Shown piece after piece: positions 1-6,891 of a stretch of DNA of 8,961 nucleotides. Below the pieces are notes generated by a model. The model was given only the letters and a program-made list of their open reading frames with translations. It ran no database searches and was not told where the DNA came from. Source of the DNA: Methanoregulaceae archaeon (GTDB lineage: Archaea > Halobacteriota > Methanomicrobia > Methanomicrobiales > Methanospirillaceae); the NCBI GenBank assembly GCA_013331215.1, contig DUGU01000201.1, positions 1 to 8,961 on the forward strand, given 5' to 3'. Every line of letters begins with the position of its first letter. Positions within the stretch are counted from its first letter, which is position 1. The translations under genes were made by a program, and so were the position numbers.

Positions 1-789
1 GAGTACCTCTCGGCCGGCGATACCGGATCGGCCGTGATCGGCAAAACCCTCGCGGGAGAGCAGGACCCGCGACTCGACCTGCTCGACTCCCTCGGTGGGG
101 TCCGTGTCGGGAACTCGATCGCGGTCGCCTTCTCGAACGGCCTGGTCCGGCGGTACCACGTCGAGGGGATCTTCCATACCAACTCCCTCAGCGCGGAAAC
201 GATAGTCTACCTCACCGAGCACGAGCTCGCCTCCGCTCTCGGCCACGAGGATCGGGCCTCGCAGATCATGATCCGGACCCAGACCACCGGGAACGAGGAC
301 GCCTTCCGGAATACACTCTACGCGTTCGGCGTCCAGGAGACGATCAAGACCTGGCAGGAGAAGGCCCAGGGGATCATCGGGGATGTAACCCGGTCGTTCG
401 CGATCATCAGCCTGATCTCGACCGGCGTCTCGCTCGTGATCGCCACGGTCATGATCTCCATCAACACCGTGAACCGCCACCGGCAGATCGGGATCCTGAA
501 GGCGATCGGGATCGACAAAAGCCTGATTGTCAACTCGTACGTGCTCCAGGCTCTCTTCATGAGCATGGCCGGGTCCCTGCTCGGACTCGGTCTGCTCGCG
601 GGCGTGGCCCGGCCCTGACCATCTACCCGCTCGTCTTTCCCGGCAGCCCGGTCTATCCGGCCATCGAGGCGACCCAGATCCTGCAGAGCATCGCCAGCCT
701 CTTCATCGTCTCGGTCATGGCGGCATACATCCCGGCATAGTGCACGGCGAGCGAGGAGATCCTCTCGGCCATACGGGGGCAGCGAATGA
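1..789 (+). pseudogene. FtsX/MacB-type ABC transporter permease, C-terminal part, broken
   Basis: This is the C-terminal part of an ABC permease of the FtsX/LolE/MacB kind; the 5' end lies before the window. An extracytoplasmic domain is encoded by about 1-390. Three hydrophobic segments follow at about 394-471, 541-609 and 678-737. The segment after the first carries the charged 'NRHRQIGILKAIG' stretch typical of FtsX permeases. The frame open from base 1 ends at TGA 616-618. The homologous continuation (LTIYPLVFPGSP) lies in another frame from about 612, so a base appears lost near 605-612. That second frame meets TAG at 738-740, after 'AYIPA', and then continues as 'TASEEILSAIRG'. Dropping one G from the GGGGG run at 775-779 would end the protein 'AIRGSE' at TGA 787-789, overlapping the ATPase ATG as ATGA. 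Ancestrally it would export or extract substrates at the membrane with the next gene's ATPase. The family assignment is firm, the substrate is unknown, and the second indel is inferred. Confidence 0.82.
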
Positions 790-1514
790 TCACGGCCGAC
801 AACCTCTCGCGGGTCTATCACATGGGCGCGGTCGACGTCCGGGCGATTCGGGGCGTCTCGTTCGCGATCGGGCGCGGGGGGTTCGTCGGGATCATGGACG
901 CCTCGGGTTCGGGCAAATCGACCCTGCTCCACGTCCTGGGCCTGCTCGACCGTCCGACGACGGAAAGCCTGACGGTCGACGGCGTGGACGTGCTCGCCCT
1001 CTCGGAGCGGGAGCAGACGCGGTTCCGGCTCGACCGCCTCGGATACGTCTTCCGGGACTACGCCCTGATCGGCGAGCTCTCGGCGCTCGAGAACGTCTAG
1101 CCGACCTCGCTCGTCCGCGGCGCCGGGCGCGGCGAATGCCTCCGGACGGCCCGCGAGATCCTGGACGAGGTCGGGCTCGGAGACCAGGCCGATCACCTCC
1201 AGTACGACCTCTCGGGAGGCGAACAGCAGCGCGTCGCCATCACGCGAACGCTCGCGAACCGACCCGCGATCCTCTTCGCCGACGAGCCGTACGCGAACCT
1301 GGACTCGGCCACGCCTAAGACGATCCTGGACCTCGTCGCCCGTCTCAACCGCGAGCTCGGCCAGACGATCGTGATGGTCGGCCATGAGGACTGGCACCGC
1401 CGGTAGTACTTCTGCCGGGCGGTCCACATGAAGGACGGTCTCATCGACCAGATCGAGGAGGAAGCCTGCATCTCGCATGGCGACGTGGCCGACGAGGATG
1501 TTCCGGAACTCTGA
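786..1514 (+). pseudogene. LolD/MacB-type ABC transporter ATP-binding protein with two internal TAG codons
   Basis: A 242-codon frame encodes a full-length ABC ATPase of the LolD/MacB family, which powers FtsX-type permeases such as the preceding one. It is interrupted only by TAG at 1098-1100 (after 'SALENV') and TAG at 1404-1406 (after 'HEDWHRR'). Recognisable parts are the A-loop Tyr (LSRVY), a Walker A region 'DASGSGKST', a Q-loop region 'VFRDYAL', the signature LSGGEQQR, Walker B 'AILFADEP', the D-loop 'NLD' and the H-switch 'VGHE'. Several near-invariant positions are altered. The first Walker A Gly is Asp, and the Q-loop Gln is Arg. The residue after DEP, usually a small residue or Thr, is Tyr. 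Missense changes in catalytic motifs together with nonsense codons point to a gene no longer under selection. Suppression of TAG cannot be excluded but is less likely. The ATG overlaps the inferred permease stop. Confidence 0.85.
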
Positions 1515-1530
1515 GAGCCCATTCGGACCG

Positions 1531-1539
1531 AAAAATATT
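1531..1539 (+). promoter_or_regulatory. TATA-like box for the Met-rich small protein
   Basis: An A/T-only stretch AAAAATATT stands out in GC-rich surroundings, about 34 bases before the ATG at 1569. Archaeal TATA boxes are centred about 26-27 bases before the start of transcription, which would put it near 1561 with a leader of only a few bases. No Shine-Dalgarno sequence precedes the ATG, consistent with near-leaderless translation. Confidence 0.5.
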
Positions 1540-1568
1540 CATGCATTGTCACCCTATTCGCCCTCGTT

Positions 1569-1802
1569 ATGCACGGCGAAATGATGGGTGGCCCCCAGAT
1601 GGGGGGCATGGGCTATCGCGACATGCTCCTGAAGCGCGCGTGGGAGTACCTCGACGAGGACCAGACGCGACAGATGATCCTCCGGATGCTCGATAAGAAG
1701 ATACTCTACATCGGGGCGAAGATGGAGATGGGGAAACAGAAGCTCGAGACCATGAAGATGATGCGGGAGATGATTGCGAAGGGCGGTACCGGCGGCAAGT
1801 AG
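1569..1802 (+). CDS. Small methionine-rich helical protein, function unknown
   Basis: This encodes a 77-residue protein I cannot assign to a named family. Fourteen residues are methionine. The N-terminus (1-19) is Met/Gly-rich with one His (MHGEMMGG, MGGMG), followed by an amphipathic, charged helical stretch (about 20-70, with Lys, Glu, Met and Leu) and a short Gly/Lys tail. There is no signal peptide or membrane segment, so it is probably cytoplasmic. Clustered Met plus His could bind a soft metal such as copper(I), but this is only a compositional suggestion. A TATA-like box at 1531-1539 and the absence of an RBS fit a near-leaderless start at 1569; Met5 or Met6 are alternative starts. It ends with TAG and stands alone after the decayed ABC cassette. 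A T-tract follows at 1852. Confidence 0.72.
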   Translation: MHGEMMGGPQMGGMGYRDMLLKRAWEYLDEDQTRQMILRMLDKKILYIGAKMEMGKQKLETMKMMREMIAKGGTGGK

Positions 1803-1851
1803 AGGCGAGCAGAGATCGCGGCCCGGGCGACGAGCTCGGGACGAGAACGCC

Positions 1852-1857
1852 TTTTTT
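1852..1857 (+). terminator. T-tract, probable terminator of the Met-rich gene
   Basis: Six T residues occur about 50 bases after the stop codon in otherwise GC-rich DNA. Archaeal RNA polymerase often terminates at T-tracts without a strong hairpin, and only a weak CCCG/CGGG pairing is visible just upstream. The rest of the space to 1978 holds nothing convincing beyond a small perfect inverted repeat, ACGGT/ACCGT, at 1879-1892. Confidence 0.4.
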
Positions 1858-1978
1858 CGGAATTGCAAACCACGTTCGACGGTTCGGACCGTAACCTGTC
1901 TCTTCAGAATCGTTGACTTGCAGGACCCTCCCGATTCATTCCGGCCGGCCCACCGACCCGCGGGCGAGCTTCCTTTCG

Positions 1979-2212
1979 TCACTCCTTCGTGACGGTATCC
2001 TTCCTCGAGTGTTCCACGACCGATCCGAAGACCAGCCCGAGCGCGGCGCCGAGCGCGATGCCCAGACCGAGCTGGTCGATCATGGTACCGAAGACGAGTC
2101 CCAGGGCGACACCGATGGCCAGTCCTATTCCCGCGGACGCTCCGGGACCTTTCGCCCGATCCGTCCCTTTCAATCGCCCCTGTGCTGCTTCACTGTTTCT
2201 CCCGACCGGCAA
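1979..2212 (-). CDS. Small glycine-zipper membrane protein, TTG start
   Basis: A 77-residue protein has a hydrophilic N-terminus (about 1-25, with several Lys/Arg). It then has two hydrophobic segments, about 28-44 and 49-64, rich in regularly spaced Gly and Ala (IGLAIGVALGLVFG, then LGIALGAALGLVFG), which form an internal repeat. A charged tail follows. This resembles glycine-zipper small membrane proteins, in which Gly spacing allows tight helix packing; the function is unknown. The start is TTG at 2212, supported by a strong ribosome binding site (GGAGGAGG on the minus strand, 2216-2223) just upstream. The first 23 bases overlap the end of the NERD gene, so the two are probably cotranscribed and translationally coupled. 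A later in-frame TTG (Leu14) is a less likely start. Confidence 0.72.
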   Translation of the reverse strand: MPVGRNSEAAQGRLKGTDRAKGPGASAGIGLAIGVALGLVFGTMIDQLGLGIALGAALGLVFGSVVEHSRKDTVTKE

Positions 2213-3392
2213 TGGCCTCCTCCTTTACCCGGTAGACGAACCGGTTGGTCGCGCTGTTCTCGCGGACGCGCACCGACCGGACCTCCTCCAGGAGCTCGAT
2301 GTCGCAGGCGGCCTCGAGACGGCGACCCCGGAGCACGCCGCAGACCGAGGGCATTCGGTTCGAAAGGCCCATCTCGCGGTGGACCTGGCCCGACGTGACC
2401 TCGAACTCCTCCCGCCCCTCGTGCCGGGCCGGCGCGGCGTACCGCTCGCAGACGAAGGCCCGGATCCGCTCGGCAAGCGGGACCTCGGACTCGTCCGGGC
2501 CGACCGCGTCCGTGCACCCGCCCGGGATCTCCGTGCCCTGCGGGATTGGCCCCGATGGCGGCACGGTGCAGACCTCGCCGGGCCGGGCGAGCCCCGCGAT
2601 GGCCTGGGGGATCGCCTCCATCCGCGCGACGATGGCATCCATCCGGTCCACCAGCGCCGTTTCGAGGCTCGTCGCGAGCGGCGGCGCCCCGTTGCTTGGA
2701 GCGGGGGCCGATTGCTCTGGCCCGTTCGCCGACGGGACGAGCCCGTCGGAGGGCGAGAGGTGGAGGGCCTCGACGATCGCGTCCATCTCGTGCTCGCCGA
2801 TCGTGAACCCGGCGTCGACGAGCATCAGCCGTTCCACGAGGGTGTCAGCCGTCACGATGTCGAACCACTTGACACGGTCGCGGTCGATCTGGCCCTCGGG
2901 GTAAGTCGAGCCGCGCTTGAAGTAACCCCAGGCACCGACCTTCATCAGGTCCTTCTCCTCGATCTGCGGAAAGGCGGCCTCGCGGATCCGAAGCAGGCGG
3001 TTCGCGAGGTCGAACCGGTGGGTCCGGAGCTGCCGGAAGAGGTTCGTTTTCAGGGGCACCACGGTCCCTTCCGGACTCTCGACCCGCCAGTCGCCCTCCT
3101 CCGCACCGTACACCACGCCCTGGTAGGCTTTCAGGTCGAGCACGACCATGCCCCGTGGCATCAGGAGCAGGCAGTCGATCTCGCCGTTGGCGAGGAGAAA
3201 GTTCGAGGCGAGGTATACCGGGCCGGGGATGTCGGCGCCCTCCACGACAGCGCTGAGCTCTCGCAGCTGCTCGAACTCGTGCCGAAAGCGGGGGCGCTCG
3301 CCGAAGAAGTACCCGAGTCCGGTCATGATCGGCGTGAGTATGGCGCAGGTGATGAAAAAGGTGACTCCGATCCGCGGAGGAAGCGGCCGCAC
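2190..3392 (-). CDS. NERD (nuclease-related) domain protein with N-terminal membrane segment
   Basis: A 400-residue protein starts with a hydrophobic segment (about 8-30) that could anchor it in the membrane. A NERD domain follows at about 55-135. Its hallmark residues are Glu71-Ile-Asp73 (GEIDCLLL) and the Asp86-x-Lys88 pair in 'VVLDLKAY', matching the PD-(D/E)xK-like core of the family, and the later 'TNLFRQL' fits the conserved Asn/Gln helix. Residues 215-300 are a low-complexity linker rich in Pro, Ser and Gly. The C-terminus (about 303-392) contains 'FEVTSGQVHREMGLSNRMPSVCGVL' and 'NRFVYRV', which look like a winged-helix DNA-binding fold. NERD proteins are predicted nucleases whose substrates are mostly unknown. 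The GTG start at 3392 lacks a clear RBS; Met23 is an alternative that would remove most of the membrane segment. The gene is first of a minus-strand pair with the small membrane protein. Confidence 0.78.
   Translation of the reverse strand: MRPLPPRIGVTFFITCAILTPIMTGLGYFFGERPRFRHEFEQLRELSAVVEGADIPGPVYLASNFLLANGEIDCLLLMPRGMVVLDLKAYQGVVYGAEEGDWRVESPEGTVVPLKTNLFRQLRTHRFDLANRLLRIREAAFPQIEEKDLMKVGAWGYFKRGSTYPEGQIDRDRVKWFDIVTADTLVERLMLVDAGFTIGEHEMDAIVEALHLSPSDGLVPSANGPEQSAPAPSNGAPPLATSLETALVDRMDAIVARMEAIPQAIAGLARPGEVCTVPPSGPIPQGTEIPGGCTDAVGPDESEVPLAERIRAFVCERYAAPARHEGREEFEVTSGQVHREMGLSNRMPSVCGVLRGRRLEAACDIELLEEVRSVRVRENSATNRFVYRVKEEAIAGREKQ
2216..2223 (-). promoter_or_regulatory. Strong ribosome binding site that sets the TTG start at 2212
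   Basis: The minus strand reads GGAGGAGG, then CCA, then TTG. It lies within the last codons of the NERD gene and is the best Shine-Dalgarno match in the window. It is the main reason for accepting a non-ATG start overlapping the upstream gene. Confidence 0.65.
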
Positions 3393-3398
3393 CGGCGT

Positions 3399-3406
3399 TC
3401 TTTATA
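3399..3406 (+). promoter_or_regulatory. TATA box and RBS region of the quinone reductase pseudogene
   Basis: TTCTTTATAG at about 3398-3407 is a good archaeal TATA-like sequence, predicting transcription from about 3428. It is followed by GGAG at 3435-3438, five bases before ATG 3444. Both expression signals therefore look intact although the gene has a nonsense codon at position 5. The same site reads CTATAAAG on the minus strand. If used for the NERD gene it would start transcription near 3380, downstream of the GTG at 3392. Confidence 0.55.
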
Positions 3407-3443
3407 GCCCCGGATGGCTTCTAAGGGGTTTGAAGGAGCCACC

Positions 3444-4094
3444 ATGAACGTGCTGTAGGTCTATGCCCACCACGACGACCCGGGATCCCTGAACGCCACC
3501 CTCAGGACCGAGGCCGAACGCCTGCTCGTCTCGATGGGGCATACCGTCGGCGACTCGGACCTCTACCGGACGGGCTTCCGGCCGGTGCTCGACGATCGCG
3601 ACTTCCCGGACCGTGCTCTGACGGACTGCTTCTTGCCGAACATAGAGATCCGGCGCGCGCTCGACCGCAGCACGGTTCCCCCGGACGTTGCGAGTGAGCT
3701 CGAGAAGCTCGGGGCCGCGGACCAGGTGATCTTCCAGTTCCTGCTCTGGTGGTCCTCGGTCCCCGCGATCCTGAAGCGCTGATTCGATCGCGTCCTCTCG
3801 TTCGCTCACGCGGCCGACCCCGAAGGGACTGCTCCCCGTCCCTACCTCCGCGGGAAGAAGGCCATGCTCGTCACGACTCTCGAGGCCCCGGAGGAGAGCT
3901 ACGCCGCGGGGGGCCAGGGCGGCATCCGGGAGCTCCTCGCACCGATCAGTGTCAACACGCTCTCGTACGTGGGGATGACTGTGCTGCCGGCCTTCATCGT
4001 GTACGGAGTAACTCCCGACAAAAACCCGGACTGGGCTGCGACCCGGCTCGAGCGGTTCAAGGCGCATCTCGTGCTGGTCCTGACCGGTCTTTGA
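3444..4094 (+). pseudogene. NAD(P)H:quinone oxidoreductase-like flavoprotein with TAG and TGA nonsense codons
   Basis: A 216-codon frame matches the flavodoxin-2 family (NQO1/KefF/MdaB-like), soluble FMN/FAD enzymes that pass two electrons from NAD(P)H to quinones. Landmarks are the N-terminal strand and phosphate loop (MNVL-stop-VYAHHDDPGSLN), the 'SDLYRTGFRPVLDDRDF' segment, the cofactor-binding 'QVIFQFLLWWSSVPAILK', then 'FDRVLSF', 'GKKAMLVTT' and 'LPAFIVYGV' near the end. TAG at 3456-3458 is codon 5, probably from a Tyr codon since 'VLYVYAH' is common. TGA at 3780-3782 replaces the conserved Trp of 'K-G/R-WFDRV', a single G-to-A change from TGG. No frameshift is needed, so inactivation appears recent. 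Reinitiation at Met31 would lose the phosphate loop and still meet the TGA. The product is almost certainly not functional unless both stops are artefacts or suppressed. Confidence 0.86.
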
Positions 4095-4195
4095 CGGACC
4101 TCGTCGCGGGGCCTTCCATGAAATCGGGAATGATGTACGTCGTCAAGAGCAGCGAGCTCTTCGCCGGCCGGATCGCCGAGAGACCCGGCAGGGGC

Positions 4196-4204
4196 AATAC
4201 TTAA
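4196..4204 (+). promoter_or_regulatory. TATA-like element for the FAD/Rieske oxidoreductase
   Basis: AATACTTAA is an A/T-rich island in GC-rich DNA about 78 bases before the ATG at 4279. It would start transcription near 4226 and give a leader of about 50 bases. GAGGAG at 4269-4274 is the ribosome binding site. The 4095-4195 stretch before it shows no supported gene. Confidence 0.42.
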
Positions 4205-4278
4205 GTTGCGATCCTCCATAGAAGGTGCAACCGGCCCCATGCAGCCGCGCCCGCGGTGGACCGGCCCTGAGGAGTACC

Positions 4279-5817
4279 ATGCCGAACGAGGAACCCGAGA
4301 TGGAACGGCTGCCCGGCAGAGCGGCCTCGTACTGGATCGAGAGCGCACCCGGCCCGGAGTACCCTGCCGCGCCGCAAAACGTCCGGGCCGACGTGGCCGT
4401 GATCGGCGGCGGTATTGCCGGGCTGACCACCGCGGTCATGCTCAAGCGGGCCGGGAAGAGCGTGGTCGTGATCGAGGCGGACCGGATCGCCCGGGACGTC
4501 ACCGGGCATACGACCGCGAAGGTGACCGCGCTCCACCAGCTCTGCTACGCCGACCTGATCGACCGCTTCGGGCTGGAGCGGGCGCAGCAGTACGCGGACG
4601 CAAACATGGCTGCAATCGGGCTCGTCGAGGGCCTTGCCCGCGAGCACGGGATCGACTGCGATCTTGTCCGCCGGCCGTCGTATACTTTCGCGCAGTCAAA
4701 CCACGGGCGGAAACGGGTGCTCGACGAGGTCGAAGCCGCCACGAAACTCAACCTCCCCGTCCGTTTCGTCGAGGATGTCCCCCTCCCCCTTCACACAGAG
4801 GGCGCGATCGTGATGGACGGCCAGGCCCAGTTCCACCCGCGAAAGTACCTGCTCGGATTGGCAAAGACGATCCCGGGCGACGGGTCGGCGATCTATGAAG
4901 GGGTCCGCGCCCTCAGCCTCACGGAGGGCGAGCCCATCTCGGTGAAGACCACGGCCGGCACGATCCAGGCCGACGACGTGGTCATCACGACCCACTGGCC
5001 CTTCGACGACAAGCCGGGTGCATACTACACGCGGATGCACCAGTCCGTCTCGTACGTGCTCGGCGTCGTGCTGGGCGCGCCGTTTCCCGACGGTATGTTC
5101 ATCGGAGCCGAGGAGCCGTCCATATCGTTCCGCTCCCAGCCCATGGCAGACGACGAGCTCGTGCTCGTCACAGGCCAGGAGCACCGGGCCGGGCAGGGCG
5201 GCGATACCCGCAAATATTACCAGGCGCTCGAGCAGTCCGTCAAGGCGGCCTACCCCGCGGCCGAGGTCCGGTACCGCTGGATGACCCAGGACAACATCAC
5301 GGTCGACCACGTCCCGTACATCGGGCAGCTCGCGCACGAGACGCCGCACGTCTACGTTGCAACCGGCTTCAAGAAGTGGGGAATGACTCACGGCACCGTT
5401 GCCGGACGGATCCTCACCGACCTTATCGTGGGTCAGGCGAACCCATGGGCCGAGATCTTCGACCCGGCCCGGTTCAAACCGACGGCCGCGGCAGGTGCAT
5501 TCGTAGCCCAAGGTGCAAACCTTGCGACTCAGATGGTTGAAGGCCTTTTCCGTTCGGAGGGGCACCACCCGGACCGGCTCCGTCCGGGCGAGGGGGCGGT
5601 CATGACCGTCCACGGCCAGAAGGTCGCCGCGTACCGCGACGATGCGGGAGTCCTCCACACGCTCGATCCGACCTGTATGCACATGGGCTGCACCGTGAAC
5701 TGGGATCCGGCCGAGAAGGCCTGGGCCTGCCCATGTCATGGCTCGCGGTACCGCGCGGACGGCCAGGTGATCCACGGGCCAGCCATGTACTCGCTCAAGA
5801 AGAAAGAGATCGACTGA
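4279..5817 (+). CDS. FAD-dependent oxidoreductase with C-terminal Rieske [2Fe-2S] domain
   Basis: A 512-residue fusion enzyme. The N-terminal DAO-type FAD domain has the dinucleotide-binding motif GGGIAG (about 43-48) at the end of the first strand and the ribose-binding Glu66 ending the second (VVVIEAD). The FAD-contacting 'GHTTAKVTAL' follows, as in glycine/D-amino-acid oxidase relatives, and 'VYVATGFKKWGMTHG' is the C-terminal FAD-binding stretch. The last 80 or so residues form a Rieske domain. C466-x-H468 and C484-x2-H487 are the iron ligands, and C471 and C486 are placed like the classical disulfide pair. Electrons probably move between substrate, FAD and the [2Fe-2S] centre; the substrate is unknown. 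There is no signal peptide, so it is probably cytoplasmic. ATG 4279 is chosen because GAGGAG lies four bases upstream; an upstream in-frame GTG at 4225 lacks such support. It lies 184 bases after the quinone reductase remnant and is intact. Confidence 0.9.
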   Translation: MPNEEPEMERLPGRAASYWIESAPGPEYPAAPQNVRADVAVIGGGIAGLTTAVMLKRAGKSVVVIEADRIARDVTGHTTAKVTALHQLCYADLIDRFGLERAQQYADANMAAIGLVEGLAREHGIDCDLVRRPSYTFAQSNHGRKRVLDEVEAATKLNLPVRFVEDVPLPLHTEGAIVMDGQAQFHPRKYLLGLAKTIPGDGSAIYEGVRALSLTEGEPISVKTTAGTIQADDVVITTHWPFDDKPGAYYTRMHQSVSYVLGVVLGAPFPDGMFIGAEEPSISFRSQPMADDELVLVTGQEHRAGQGGDTRKYYQALEQSVKAAYPAAEVRYRWMTQDNITVDHVPYIGQLAHETPHVYVATGFKKWGMTHGTVAGRILTDLIVGQANPWAEIFDPARFKPTAAAGAFVAQGANLATQMVEGLFRSEGHHPDRLRPGEGAVMTVHGQKVAAYRDDAGVLHTLDPTCMHMGCTVNWDPAEKAWACPCHGSRYRADGQVIHGPAMYSLKKKEID

Positions 5818-5870
5818 GAAGTCCGCTGTACGGGGACCGTAACGATTAGCATGCCGCGCGGCGCACCCTC

Positions 5871-6887
5871 ATGCGAGGGATCATGGACCGCCGGAAACTG
5901 CGCATCGGCTCGGTGATCGCGGCCGTGCTCATCGTTGCGGTCCTCGCCCTGATGGCGGGGGGCGCGGGCGGGCCCGCTCCGGCGGTTGCATACGACGGTA
6001 CCCGCATCTCTCCCGACGGGTCGAACCCGCTCTACCCGGTCGCCGACGGCGCCCGGGTTGTCTGGGAGGAGCACCGGCTCGGCGGGCGCTCCGGGATCGC
6101 GGCACTCGGCCGGGGGAACGGCACGCCCGCGCTGGTCTCGGAAGTACGCTCCCTTCAGTTCTCGCCCTCGATCTCGGGCGACAACGTGGCCTGGCAGGAC
6201 AAGCGAAACGGGAACTGGGACATCTACCTCGCCAACCTCTCGACCGGCGAGGAGACGCCGGTCTGCACGGACCCGGCCAAGCAGTCCGACCCCGTGATCT
6301 CGGGCGACTACGTGGTCTGGACGGACGAGAGGAACGGCGACCCCGACATCTACGGCTACGACCTCCGGAACCGGACCGAGGAGCCGATCTGCGTCCAGCC
6401 CCTGACCCAGTACAACCCCGATATCGACGGCAACGAGGTTGTCTGGGAGGACTACCGCCGGGGATACGAGACCTCCGGCGACATCTATGCCCTGAACCTC
6501 TCGACGGGAGAGGAACGCGTCGTCTGCGACAACCGGCGGGGACAGTGGCGCCCCTCGGTCTCGGATGGCCGTGTCGTCTGGCAGGACTACCGCTCGGGCG
6601 CGGGGTTCGATATCTACCTGTACGACCTTGCCGCGGGCGAGGAGCGGGTAATCTGCAACGACTCCGCGCGGCAATGGCTCCCGCAGATCCAGGGCGACCT
6701 CGTGGTCTGGGTCGATGGGCGCAATCGCAACTGGGACATCTACGCGTACAACGTCACGACCGGCACCGAGTACCCGGTCTGCACCCAGCCCGAGGATCAG
6801 GGGTGGCCCTCGGTCACGGACGGAGCGATCGTCTGGCTGGACTATCGGAATGGCCAGAACGCTGTCTACCGGTCTCCGACTAGATAG
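5871..6887 (+). CDS. Exported six-bladed TolB-like beta-propeller protein
   Basis: A 338-residue protein starts with a basic N-terminus and a hydrophobic segment (about 13-40) that is a signal peptide or anchor, so the rest is probably outside the membrane. The remainder is a tandem repeat of about 42-46 residues with consensus V-V-W-x-D-x-R-x-G-x-x-D-I-Y-x-Y-x-L-x-T-G-E-E, then C, Q, P and I-x-G/D-G. I count six units plus a closing half-unit at the C-terminus (IVWLDYRNGQNAVYRS). With the N-terminal strand this can close the ring ('velcro'). Such propellers are common as archaeal surface proteins and may bind ligands or cell-wall partners; no catalytic residues are seen. Start is uncertain: ATG 5871 could be leaderless behind a weak A/T element near 5840-5848, while ATG 5883 has GAGGG four bases upstream. 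It ends with TAG. Confidence 0.85.
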   Translation: MRGIMDRRKLRIGSVIAAVLIVAVLALMAGGAGGPAPAVAYDGTRISPDGSNPLYPVADGARVVWEEHRLGGRSGIAALGRGNGTPALVSEVRSLQFSPSISGDNVAWQDKRNGNWDIYLANLSTGEETPVCTDPAKQSDPVISGDYVVWTDERNGDPDIYGYDLRNRTEEPICVQPLTQYNPDIDGNEVVWEDYRRGYETSGDIYALNLSTGEERVVCDNRRGQWRPSVSDGRVVWQDYRSGAGFDIYLYDLAAGEERVICNDSARQWLPQIQGDLVVWVDGRNRNWDIYAYNVTTGTEYPVCTQPEDQGWPSVTDGAIVWLDYRNGQNAVYRSPTR

Positions 6888-6891
6888 CAAT

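Noticed and set aside
1879..1892. Perfect small inverted repeat ACGGT-TCGG-ACCGT
   Set aside because: A five-base stem occurs often by chance in GC-rich DNA, and no gene start or T-tract is placed to use it.
1989..3407. Long plus-strand open frame of 472 codons opposite the NERD gene
   Set aside because: It is the antisense shadow of the NERD and glycine-zipper genes; its translation is rich in Arg, Asp and Pro without recognisable motifs, typical of antisense frames in GC-rich DNA.
4118..4204. Short reading frame (28 codons from ATG 4118) between the quinone reductase remnant and the FAD/Rieske gene
   Set aside because: It has no ribosome binding site, promoter or recognisable product, and is part of a longer shadow frame.
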